Assembly: GCA_044374195.1 (NCBI GenBank)
Contig: JBILOY010000012.1
Location: 1-64,000, forward strand
Length of the DNA: 64,000 nucleotides
Origin: CAIKZY01 sp044374195
Lineage (GTDB): Bacteria > Actinomycetota > Actinomycetes > S36-B12
Direction: 5' to 3'
Positions 34,260 through 42,438 of this stretch are shown one piece after another; the first letter of the stretch is position 1, and each line of letters starts with the position of its first letter. Position numbers and translations under genes: made by a program. The notes beneath the pieces are model-generated. The model made no database searches. It saw only the letters and a program-made list of their open reading frames with translations, and had not been told where the DNA came from.

Positions 34260-35119
34260 CAGTGGCCGCCTTCCACCGGAGCGCCCCAGGCATCGGCAGG
34301 AACCGAGCCCACATCACTCCAGCGCACCCTGTCGCCACGGAACACCGGGCCTTCCACGCAGGACCGCACCATACGGGTGACGCCATCGTCGCCGATCACT
34401 GGAAGCACGCATGTCATGCAGACACCGATACCGCAGGCCATGGACTCCTCGACCGAGCACTGGCTGTGTGCTCGCTTCTCTGAGGCCACCGCTGCGACCG
34501 CCGAGAGCATTCCCATCGGGCCGCAGGCATACACCACCGCGGAATCGGACTTGTCCATGATGCCCGGAAGGACATCCGTCACGCGGCCTTGAGTGCCCGA
34601 CGAACCATCGTCGGTAGTAATTGTGAGAGTCGTAGCCAAGCGCTTGATGTCCAGAGTGCCAAACAGTTTTTCTTCGGTTGACGCACCGAGCACCACATCG
34701 ACACGACATCCGCGCTCGCGAAGTTGCTCGGCAAGCATGAACAACGGTGCGGACCCGTAACCGCCACCGACGAGTACGCAGGAGACTTTCTCCTTGGGCA
34801 GGATGAACGGTCGACCAAGGGGGCCCACGATGTTGAGCGGATCATGTCGGCGGCGCTCACTGAGCCACTGCGAGCCCTTCCCGCTGACTCCGACGACAAT
34901 GTCGAGTGTTCCGCCATACATACCGCGCATCTGCACCTGATGAATCGCGAAAGACCGGCGGAGCAGCATCGAGGATTCCTCGCCGCCGATCGCTACGTTG
35001 AGGAAATGGCCAGGCCGGGTGATCTCCGGAATCCCGGGCGCGGTCAAGGAGATGACGAAATAGCTGCCGGCGCGCTTGACATCGAGTACCTCGCCACGAA
35101 TCTGGAGCGGGTTGCTCAT
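34259..35119 (-). CDS. pyrK: Dihydroorotate dehydrogenase electron-transfer subunit
   Basis: FAD and [2Fe-2S] protein that passes electrons from PyrD to NAD+. It has a ferredoxin-reductase-like fold: an N-terminal beta-barrel for FAD, an NAD-binding domain (VLVGGGYGSAPL) and C-terminal cluster cysteines in ESMACGIGVCMTCVLP with a final RSCVEGPVF cysteine. The length is 286 aa. Its presence defines the NAD-linked class 1B enzyme. ATGA overlap with carB. Confidence 0.95.
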   Translation of the reverse strand: MSNPLQIRGEVLDVKRAGSYFVISLTAPGIPEITRPGHFLNVAIGGEESSMLLRRSFAIHQVQMRGMYGGTLDIVVGVSGKGSQWLSERRRHDPLNIVGPLGRPFILPKEKVSCVLVGGGYGSAPLFMLAEQLRERGCRVDVVLGASTEEKLFGTLDIKRLATTLTITTDDGSSGTQGRVTDVLPGIMDKSDSAVVYACGPMGMLSAVAAVASEKRAHSQCSVEESMACGIGVCMTCVLPVIGDDGVTRMVRSCVEGPVFRGDRVRWSDVGSVPADAWGAPVEGGH

Positions 35120-38100
35120 GCTGATTCCTTCGCTCGGCGTTCGGCAAGATCAGCACCATGCTCCTGCAGAGAGCGAACGCCAGCTTCGTTCTTCTGCAGT
35201 GATTCGATCCCTTGAACCGCAGCTGCCAGGCCCTGCACGGTGGTAATGCATGGCACGCCTCGAGTGACGGCCGCCGTACGAATCTCGTAGCCATCTAGGC
35301 GAGGACCAACGCCATACGGCGTGTTGATGATCAGTTGCACGTCGCCGGCCATGATCGCGTCCACGGTTGTCTTCTCACCATTAGGCCCGGTGCCCTCTGA
35401 CTGCTTACGAAGAACCTGAGCGGGGACACCGTTTCTGCGGAGAACCTCCGCGGTGCCCTGGGTAGCAAGGATGGCGAACCCGAGATCATGCAGGATCTTG
35501 ATCGGGAAGATCGCCGATCGCTTATCGCGATTGGCAAGGGACACGAAAGCAGTTCCGGACATCGGTAGTGCACCGAACGCGGCATCCTGGGACTTCGCGA
35601 ATGCGATGCCGAAGGTGTCGTCGATACCCATGACCTCACCGGTTGAGCGCATCTCAGGCCCGAGCACCGTGTCGACACCATGGAAGCGACCGAAGGGCAG
35701 CACGGCTTCCTTGACCGAAACAGCGGAGCCGGCCGGCATGGTTCCGCCATCACCATTAGCAGGAAGGATCCCCTGCTCGCGCAATTCGGCGATTGTTTGG
35801 CCGACCATCACTCGCGCTGCGGCTTTGGCGATGGGAACCGCGGTCGCCTTAGAGACGAACGGGACCGTACGCGAGGCACGCGGGTTTGCCTCGAGTACGT
35901 AGAGAACGTCGCCGGCAAGGGCGTACTGCACGTTCAGCAGACCGAGGACACCCACACCCTTGGCAATGGCCAGGGTTGATGTACGAATACGTTCGATCTC
36001 GCTGGCGCCCAGGGTAATCGGGGGCAGCGCACACGCAGAGTCGCCTGAGTGGATACCCGCTTCCTCAATATGCTCCATGACGCCAGCCAGGAATAGTTCC
36101 TTACCGTCAAACAACGCATCGACATCGATTTCGATCGCATCGTCGAGGAATCGATCGACCAGCACCGGATGCTCCGCGGTGACATCGGTCGCACGCGTGA
36201 GGTAGTCGGCAAGCATGGCATCGTCGTACACGATTTCCATGCCGCGGCCACCGAGAACATAACTCGGCCGCACCAGGACGGGGTAGCCAACCTCGGCCGC
36301 GATCGCCTGCGCCTCGGGGAACGAGAACGCGGTGCCATGACGTGGTGCCGGAAGCCCGGCCTCAGCGAGGACGCGGCCAAAGGCACCTCGCTCCTCGGCG
36401 AGGTGAATGGATTCGGGGCTCGTACCGATGATCGGGACTCCCGCATTCTTGAGCGCTTGTGCCAGGCCCAGCGGGGTCTGGCCGCCGAGTTGCACGATCA
36501 CGCCCACCAGATGACCGGCGCCGGATTCGGCATGCACGACTTCCAGAACGTCTTCGAGGGTCAAAGGCTCGAAATACAAACGATCAGACGTGTCATAGTC
36601 GGTCGAGACAGTCTCAGGATTGCAGTTAATCATGATCGTCTCGTAACCGGCGTCACGCAGGGTGAGAGCCGCGTGAACGCATGAGTAGTCGAATTCAATT
36701 CCCTGTCCGATGCGGTTGGGCCCGGATCCAAGGATGATCACCTTGTCGCGATCAGTGGGAGCAACTTCGGTTTCTTCGTCGTAGGACGAGTAGTGGTACG
36801 GGGTCTGGGCAGCAAACTCTGCAGCGCAGGTGTCGACCGTCTTGTAGACGGGGCGCACACCGAGCGCATGCCGAAGATCACGCACTTCCGCCTCATTCAG
36901 GCCACGCAACTGCGCTAACTGACGATCAGAGAATCCATGGCGCTTCGCTCGGCGGATGACATCGGCACTCAACGTGTCAGCCTGCCGGACCTCTTCGGCC
37001 ACCTCATTAATGAGGCAGATCTGATCAATGAACCAGGGGTCGATCTTTGTCGCCTCATGCACCTGCTCGGCCGTGGCGCCATTGGCCAGAGCCTGTTGCA
37101 CAAGCGAAAGCCGGCAATCGTGCGGCTTACTCATGCGCGTCAGGAGATCAGCGACATCGACAGGGTCAGGACTCCAACTGAACACGGCTTCCGGCTTCTC
37201 CAACGAGCGCAGCGCTTTCTGCAAAGCCTCGGTGAAGTTGCGACCGATGGCCATTGCTTCGCCGACGCTCTTCATCGTGGTCGTCAGCACCGGATCAGCC
37301 TGCGGGAACTTCTCAAAGGCGAATCGCGGCACCTTGACGACGATGTAGTCGAGCGTGGGCTCGAAGGAAGCCGGAGTCTGCTCGGTGATGTCGTTGGGAA
37401 TCTCGTCGAGGGTGTAACCGATGGCTAGTCGAGCGGCAATCTTTGCAATTGGAAAACCAGTGGCCTTCGATGCCAATGCCGATGATCTCGAGACACGCGG
37501 ATTCATCTCGATAACGATCAGGCGGCCATCAGCAGGATTGATGGCGAACTGGATATTGCAGCCGCCGGTATCGACACCGACAGCGCGAATGATCTGAATT
37601 CCGACATCGCGCATCCGCTGGAACTCGCGATCGGTCAGAGTCAGCGAGGGCGCCACAGTGATGGAGTCGCCTGTATGCACGCCCATCGGGTCAAGATTCT
37701 CGATTGAGCACACGACCACGACATTGTCGTGGTGGTCACGCATGAGCTCGAGCTCAAACTCCTTCCAGCCGATGATGGACTCCTCAAGGAGAACCTCAGT
37801 CGTGGGGCTGGCCTGTAGACCGGCACCGGCAATACGGCGAAGATCGGTCTCGTCATATGCGATGCCTGAGCCGGCACCACCCATCGTGAACGAGGGGCGC
37901 ACGACGACGGGGTAATTGAGATCGACCACCGCCTTCAGGCAGTCCTCGAGTGAGTGACAGATCCACGATCGTGCACTCTCCGCACCGATGTCAGCAACGA
38001 TTTGACGGAAGATCTCGCGGTTCTCGCCACGCTCAATGGCATCAACATCGGCGCCAATCAGTTCGACGTCATACTTGGCCAGCACACCGTTCTTGTGCAG

Positions 38101-38403
38101 GGCAATCGCAGCATTGAGCGCGGTCTGACCACCGAGGGTTGGCAGGAGTGCATCCGGGCGCTCCTTGGCAATAATGCGCTCGAGAAACTCTGAGGTGATC
38201 GGCTCAATGTACGTAGCATCAGAGAACTCGGGGTCAGTCATGATCGTGGCAGGGTTCGAGTTCACCAGCACCACACGAATGCCTTCGTCACGCAGAACTC
38301 GGCATGCCTGAGTACCGGAGTAATCGAACTCGCAAGCCTGGCCGATCACGATCGGGCCGGAACCGATCACCATGACCGACCGAAGATCCTCACGCCTGGG
38401 CAT
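35116..38403 (-). CDS. carB: Carbamoyl-phosphate synthase large subunit
   Basis: Forms carbamoyl phosphate from bicarbonate, ATP and ammonia delivered by CarA. The 1095-aa protein is the expected tandem of two ATP-grasp halves (each with PSYVLGGRGM or PSFTMGGAGSG loops and NPRVSRSSA / NPRASRTVP motifs), with an oligomerisation domain between and a C-terminal allosteric MGS-like domain (about 940-1080). The product feeds both pyrimidine and arginine synthesis. It overlaps carA by 14 nt. Confidence 0.98.
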   Translation of the reverse strand: MPRREDLRSVMVIGSGPIVIGQACEFDYSGTQACRVLRDEGIRVVLVNSNPATIMTDPEFSDATYIEPITSEFLERIIAKERPDALLPTLGGQTALNAAIALHKNGVLAKYDVELIGADVDAIERGENREIFRQIVADIGAESARSWICHSLEDCLKAVVDLNYPVVVRPSFTMGGAGSGIAYDETDLRRIAGAGLQASPTTEVLLEESIIGWKEFELELMRDHHDNVVVVCSIENLDPMGVHTGDSITVAPSLTLTDREFQRMRDVGIQIIRAVGVDTGGCNIQFAINPADGRLIVIEMNPRVSRSSALASKATGFPIAKIAARLAIGYTLDEIPNDITEQTPASFEPTLDYIVVKVPRFAFEKFPQADPVLTTTMKSVGEAMAIGRNFTEALQKALRSLEKPEAVFSWSPDPVDVADLLTRMSKPHDCRLSLVQQALANGATAEQVHEATKIDPWFIDQICLINEVAEEVRQADTLSADVIRRAKRHGFSDRQLAQLRGLNEAEVRDLRHALGVRPVYKTVDTCAAEFAAQTPYHYSSYDEETEVAPTDRDKVIILGSGPNRIGQGIEFDYSCVHAALTLRDAGYETIMINCNPETVSTDYDTSDRLYFEPLTLEDVLEVVHAESGAGHLVGVIVQLGGQTPLGLAQALKNAGVPIIGTSPESIHLAEERGAFGRVLAEAGLPAPRHGTAFSFPEAQAIAAEVGYPVLVRPSYVLGGRGMEIVYDDAMLADYLTRATDVTAEHPVLVDRFLDDAIEIDVDALFDGKELFLAGVMEHIEEAGIHSGDSACALPPITLGASEIERIRTSTLAIAKGVGVLGLLNVQYALAGDVLYVLEANPRASRTVPFVSKATAVPIAKAAARVMVGQTIAELREQGILPANGDGGTMPAGSAVSVKEAVLPFGRFHGVDTVLGPEMRSTGEVMGIDDTFGIAFAKSQDAAFGALPMSGTAFVSLANRDKRSAIFPIKILHDLGFAILATQGTAEVLRRNGVPAQVLRKQSEGTGPNGEKTTVDAIMAGDVQLIINTPYGVGPRLDGYEIRTAAVTRGVPCITTVQGLAAAVQGIESLQKNEAGVRSLQEHGADLAERRAKESA

Positions 38404-39523
38404 GTACGCCTGCTTCCATTGCTGTCACGAATTCATCGAAGAGATACGAGGCGTCATGTGGACCCGCCGCTGCCTCAGGGTGGTACTGCACGCTAAACGC
38501 CGGGCGATCGAGTAGGCGCAGCCCTTCGACAACATCGTCATTAAGACACACGTGGCTTACCTCGGCACGACCGTAGGGGGTATCGAAGGCGCCGTCGCGT
38601 GGGGCGTCGACCGCGAAACCGTGATTGTGAGCCGTGACCTCTACCTTGCGAGTGCGGAGGTCCATGACCGGCTGGTTGATGCCGCGGTGCCCGTAGCGCA
38701 ACTTGTAGGTGTCAAGCCCGATCGCGCGGCCGAGAATCTGGTTACCGAAGCAGATACCGAAGACGGGCATGCGTGCCTCGAGAACCGACTGCATCACCGA
38801 GATGGCGTGGGTGGCAGTAGCCGGATCGCCAGGACCATTGGAGAAGAACACGCCATCGGGCGACAAGGCCGAGATCTGCTCGAACGTGGTGCTCGCGGGC
38901 AGCACATGAACGTCGATGCCCCGTTCGGCCATCCGGAAGGGGGTCATGGACTTGATGCCGAGATCGATGGCGGCAACCGTGAAGCGCTTGGTGCCCACCG
39001 CACTGATCACGTATGGCTCGACAGTCGTGACCTCGTCGGTGAGGTTCGCGCCCTCCATACCCGCAGTCGCCTGCACCCGGGCCAGGAGCTCGGCATCAGT
39101 GGCTTCGGCGTCACTGCCGCTGAATAGGCCAACGCGCATGCTGCCGCGCTCGCGAAGATGCCGAGTCAGCGCCCGGGTGTCGATCTCGCAGACTCCGACA
39201 ATGCCCTGACCGACGAGATCACTTTCGAGATCAGTATCGGCGCGCCAGTTCGAGGTAACCCGAGAAGGATCACGCACGACGTAACCGGCGACCCAGATTC
39301 GTGAGGATTCAGGATCCTCGTGATTCATGCCGGTGTTGCCAATGTGGGGAGCCGTCATGATCACGACCTGTCGTCGATACGACGGGTCGGTCAAGGTCTC
39401 CTGGTAGCCGCTCATGCCGGTGGAGAACACCGCCTCGCCAAAGGCCGTGCCAATCGCGCCGAATGACCGACCGCGCATGATTCGACCGTCCTCGAGCACG
39501 AGGACTGCGGGAACTCGGCTCAT
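38390..39523 (-). CDS. carA: Carbamoyl-phosphate synthase small subunit
   Basis: Glutamine amidotransferase subunit of 377 aa that supplies ammonia to CarB. The N-terminal CPSase small-chain domain (1-150) precedes a class I GATase domain with C258 (GICFGNQ) and the H348-P-E350 pair. I chose the ATG at 39523: GGAGG is six nt upstream and homologues start SRVPAVLVLEDG, whereas the earlier GTG at 39565 adds a non-homologous tail. The chosen start is in an ATGA overlap with a 29-codon ORF. Confidence 0.95.
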   Translation of the reverse strand: MSRVPAVLVLEDGRIMRGRSFGAIGTAFGEAVFSTGMSGYQETLTDPSYRRQVVIMTAPHIGNTGMNHEDPESSRIWVAGYVVRDPSRVTSNWRADTDLESDLVGQGIVGVCEIDTRALTRHLRERGSMRVGLFSGSDAEATDAELLARVQATAGMEGANLTDEVTTVEPYVISAVGTKRFTVAAIDLGIKSMTPFRMAERGIDVHVLPASTTFEQISALSPDGVFFSNGPGDPATATHAISVMQSVLEARMPVFGICFGNQILGRAIGLDTYKLRYGHRGINQPVMDLRTRKVEVTAHNHGFAVDAPRDGAFDTPYGRAEVSHVCLNDDVVEGLRLLDRPAFSVQYHPEAAAGPHDASYLFDEFVTAMEAGVHAQA

Positions 39524-39609
39524 GCCTGGCCTCCGGGATGGATCGCGGGATTGAACGCCGGCCACAGACTCATGACCCCACTCAACAGGGCTGGGACGGA
39601 GCGCCTCAT
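39520..39609 (-). CDS. 29-codon ORF coupled between pyrC and carA
   Basis: This short frame starts with ATG in an ATGA overlap with the pyrC stop and ends with TGA in an ATGA overlap with the carA start. It encodes 29 residues beginning MRRSVPALLSG and containing a moderately hydrophobic stretch up to WPAF. GGAG stands 7 nt before its ATG (inside pyrC). No homologue is recognised. It might be a coupling peptide, a remnant of the small membrane-protein gene often found here in actinobacteria, or a chance frame. Confidence 0.45.
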   Translation of the reverse strand: MRRSVPALLSGVMSLWPAFNPAIHPGGQA

Positions 39610-40886
39610 ACGAGGGCTCCGTCGCGGACAGTCACATTTCCGCCATACAGGACGTGGACCACGACGCCGGGGAGTTCCATGCTCGCGTAAGGGGTATTCC
39701 GCGACTTCGAGGCCAGCTGATCGGAGCTGATCACCCTCGTGGCCGCGGGATCAACGAGGGCGATATTTGCAATCGACCCCACAGCCAGTTCGTGCCCTTG
39801 CTCTCGTACTCGGCCGATGCGAGCGGGGGCGACCGACATCCGATCAGCCAGGCCCCTCCAATCAAGAAGACCAGGTTCGATCATGGTCTTCACTGCGATG
39901 CTGAAGGCGGTCTCAAGCCCGAGCATGCCGAAGGCCGCAGCACCCCATTCGCAGTCCTTGTCCTCATGCGGGTGCGGGGCATGGTCGGTGGCGATCGCGT
40001 CAATGGTGCCGTCGGCCAGAGCCGCGCGCAGAGCGTCAATGTCTGCTGCGGTGCGCAACGGTGGATTCACCTTGTAGATCGGGTCGTACGTCGACACAAG
40101 ATCCTCGGTGAGGATCAGGTGGTGCGGGCACACCTCAGCAGTGACATTGACTCCCCTGCCCTTCGCCCAGCGAATCACCTCAACTGACCCTGCGGTCGAG
40201 ACATGGCACACATGGAGCCGCGAGTTCACGTGCTGCGCCAGCAGCACGTCGCGCGCGATGATCGCCTCTTCTGCCACTGCCGGCCACCCGGTCAGGCCAA
40301 GCTGACCCGAGAGGACGCCCTCGTTCATCTGGGCGTTCTCGGTAAGTCGCGGCTCCTGCGCATGCTGAGCTACCACTCCGTCAAATGCCTTCACGTACTC
40401 CAGTGCTCGACGCATGAGCGCTGCGTCATGAACACACTTGCCGTCATCACTGAACACCCGAACCTGAGCCTCAGAGTTCGCCATTGCACCGATCTCAGCC
40501 ATGCGCTCGCCTGCGAGACCCACCGTGACAGCGCCCACCGGACGCACGTCAACCAGCCCGGTTCGCTCGCCCAGTCGCCACACCTGCTCGACTACGCCGG
40601 CGGTGTCAGCGACCGGCGACGTGTTCGCCATCGCATGCACGCAGGTATATCCGCCAAGTGCCGCGGCGCGAGAACCCGATTCGACGGTCTCGGCATCCTC
40701 CCGGCCGGGCTCACGTAGGTGTGTATGCAAGTCGACGAATCCAGGAAGGGCGACGAGATCCTCGCAAACGATGACATTGCCACTGGCGGAACCCGCGGGT
40801 GCAATGTCGACGATGAGGCCATCGGCAATCACCAGATCAACGGGATTCTCGCCATAGGGGCGCGCTCCACGCAGGACGGTAGTCAT
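39606..40886 (-). CDS. pyrC: Dihydroorotase
   Basis: Cyclises carbamoyl aspartate to dihydroorotate. It is a metal-dependent amidohydrolase with the metal-binding HTHLREPG (54-61) and, later, a TDHAPHPHEDK motif with the catalytic Asp. The length is 426 aa, the type I monofunctional form. It begins in a TGATG overlap with pyrB and ends in the ATGA start of the small ORF. Confidence 0.96.
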   Translation of the reverse strand: MTTVLRGARPYGENPVDLVIADGLIVDIAPAGSASGNVIVCEDLVALPGFVDLHTHLREPGREDAETVESGSRAAALGGYTCVHAMANTSPVADTAGVVEQVWRLGERTGLVDVRPVGAVTVGLAGERMAEIGAMANSEAQVRVFSDDGKCVHDAALMRRALEYVKAFDGVVAQHAQEPRLTENAQMNEGVLSGQLGLTGWPAVAEEAIIARDVLLAQHVNSRLHVCHVSTAGSVEVIRWAKGRGVNVTAEVCPHHLILTEDLVSTYDPIYKVNPPLRTAADIDALRAALADGTIDAIATDHAPHPHEDKDCEWGAAAFGMLGLETAFSIAVKTMIEPGLLDWRGLADRMSVAPARIGRVREQGHELAVGSIANIALVDPAATRVISSDQLASKSRNTPYASMELPGVVVHVLYGGNVTVRDGALV

Positions 40887-41824
40887 CAGTCGTTCTCCTT
40901 CATTCCGCCGAGCAAGAGATAGAGGACAGCCATGCGAACGCTGACACCATTGGCAACCTGCTCGACCATGAGCGCACGAGGGCTGTCAGCAACATCAGCA
41001 GAGATCTCCATGCCGCGATTCATCGGGCCCGGATGCAAGATCACCGCGTGATCGGGCAGACGTGACATGCGCGCGGAATCAAGACCGTAAAGGCGTGAGT
41101 ACTCGAGAGCTGAAGGGAAGTAGGCATCATGCATCCGCTCGCCTTGCACACGCAGCATCATGATCGCGTCAAGTCGCGGCAGAACTGAATCGATGTCATA
41201 ACTGACATCACAGGGCCAGGTTTCGACGCCTAGCGGGAACAAAGTGGGTGGCGCGACCAACGTGACGTGCGCACCCAAGGTACGCAGCAGGAGAACATTG
41301 GAACGCGCTACGCGACTGTGCAAGACGTCACCGACAATGCCGACTCGCACTCCGTCGAGATCTCCCTTGCCATCGCGTAGGTGTTTGCGCATCGTGAAGG
41401 CATCGAGCAGTGCCTGGGTTGGATGCTCGTGCGTTCCGTCACCGGCGTTGATGACGCTGCCGTCGATCCAACCGGTGGTCGCCAGTCGGTGTGGTGCCCC
41501 GGAGAGGTTGTGGCGGATCACCACCGCATCGGCGCCCATCGCCTCGAGGGTCAACGCGGTGTCCTTAAGACTCTCGCCCTTGGAGACCGAGGATCCCTTG
41601 GCCGCGAAGTTGATGACATCAGCCGACAGTCGCTTCGCCGCCACTTCGAAGGAGATGCGCGTCCGAGTTGAATCCTCGAAGAAGAGATTGACGACAGTGC
41701 GACCACGCAACGTGGGAAGCTTTTTCACTGAGCGATCGGTGAGCACTGCGAGTTCTGTGGCCGTATCGAGAATGGTGATTGCCTGATCACGATCGAGGTC
41801 ACCGGCGGACAGCAAATGCTTCAT
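40886..41824 (-). CDS. pyrB: Aspartate carbamoyltransferase catalytic subunit
   Basis: Condenses carbamoyl phosphate with aspartate. The phosphate-binding motif FFEDSTRTR is at residues 48-56 and the loop HPTQALLDAFT is present. The length is 312 aa. There is no pyrI regulatory subunit nearby, so control probably acts at the level of PyrR. ATGA overlap with pyrR. Confidence 0.97.
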   Translation of the reverse strand: MKHLLSAGDLDRDQAITILDTATELAVLTDRSVKKLPTLRGRTVVNLFFEDSTRTRISFEVAAKRLSADVINFAAKGSSVSKGESLKDTALTLEAMGADAVVIRHNLSGAPHRLATTGWIDGSVINAGDGTHEHPTQALLDAFTMRKHLRDGKGDLDGVRVGIVGDVLHSRVARSNVLLLRTLGAHVTLVAPPTLFPLGVETWPCDVSYDIDSVLPRLDAIMMLRVQGERMHDAYFPSALEYSRLYGLDSARMSRLPDHAVILHPGPMNRGMEISADVADSPRALMVEQVANGVSVRMAVLYLLLGGMKEND

Positions 41825-42372
41825 GCGGACTCCCCCTCGACAATGATGACCGAGTCAGATCCGTCAATCTCCGCAAGACTTACTCTCACTTGCTCGCCGA
41901 CAGATGTGGGCAGGTTCTTTCCGACAAAGTCGGGACGGATAGGAAGCTCTCGGTGGCCACGGTCGACAAGCACTGCCAATCGCACTGCGCGAGGACGACC
42001 GATGTCGTTCAGTGCGTCGAGGGCTGCACGCACTGTGCGGCCGGAAAACAGGACGTCATCGACCAGAACCACGATTCGATCATCAACACCCTCGACCGGA
42101 ATCGAGGTCGGTTCGAGCGCCCGGGCAGGACGAAGTCGAAGATCATCGCGATACAACGTGATGTCGAGTGCACCCGTGGGAACCGACAGGCCTTCGATAT
42201 CGGAGATCTCGGCACGAATTCGCTCGGCTAGAGCGACACCTCGAGTGGGGATGCCCAGGAGCACGAGTTGATCGGCGCCCTTCGCGCTCTCAACAATCTC
42301 ATGGGAAATGCGGCGAATGGCTCGAGCGACATCAGAATCGTCGAGGACGATGCGCATGCGTGAAGAATCCAT
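41821..42372 (-). CDS. pyrR: Pyrimidine operon regulator PyrR
   Basis: RNA-binding regulator with a uracil phosphoribosyltransferase fold. The PRPP motif VVLVDDVLFSGRT is at residues 101-113 of the 183-aa form. I took the ATG at 42372, placed after the AAGGGGG ribosome-binding sequence; an upstream GTG at 42396 lies inside the RNA hairpin. UMP-bound PyrR should bind the hairpin directly upstream (42387-42404) and repress translation of the operon, as known in mycobacteria. Confidence 0.95.
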   Translation of the reverse strand: MDSSRMRIVLDDSDVARAIRRISHEIVESAKGADQLVLLGIPTRGVALAERIRAEISDIEGLSVPTGALDITLYRDDLRLRPARALEPTSIPVEGVDDRIVVLVDDVLFSGRTVRAALDALNDIGRPRAVRLAVLVDRGHRELPIRPDFVGKNLPTSVGEQVRVSLAEIDGSDSVIIVEGESA

Positions 42373-42386
42373 TAAGGACCCCCTTC

Positions 42387-42404
42387 CCCGCCTCACCGGA
42401 CGGG
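42387..42404 (-). promoter_or_regulatory. PyrR-binding hairpin at the pyrR ribosome-binding site
   Basis: The minus strand has CCCG-TCCGGTGAGG-CGGG, a short stem whose loop fits the PyrR recognition sequence (TCCNGNGAGG). The Shine-Dalgarno AAGGGGG (42379-42385) touches its 3' side. Such geometry suits translational repression rather than attenuation; no terminator follows. Confidence 0.75.
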
Positions 42405-42428
42405 CTTAAAGGACGTCGAACAGCGCTC

Positions 42429-42434
42429 ACTCTA
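42429..42434 (-). promoter_or_regulatory. Candidate pyrR promoter -10
   Basis: TAGAGT lies just after the pyk stop codon, predicting a ~50-nt leader that would include the whole PyrR hairpin. The -35 is weak. Confidence 0.35.
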
Positions 42435-42438
42435 TCAG

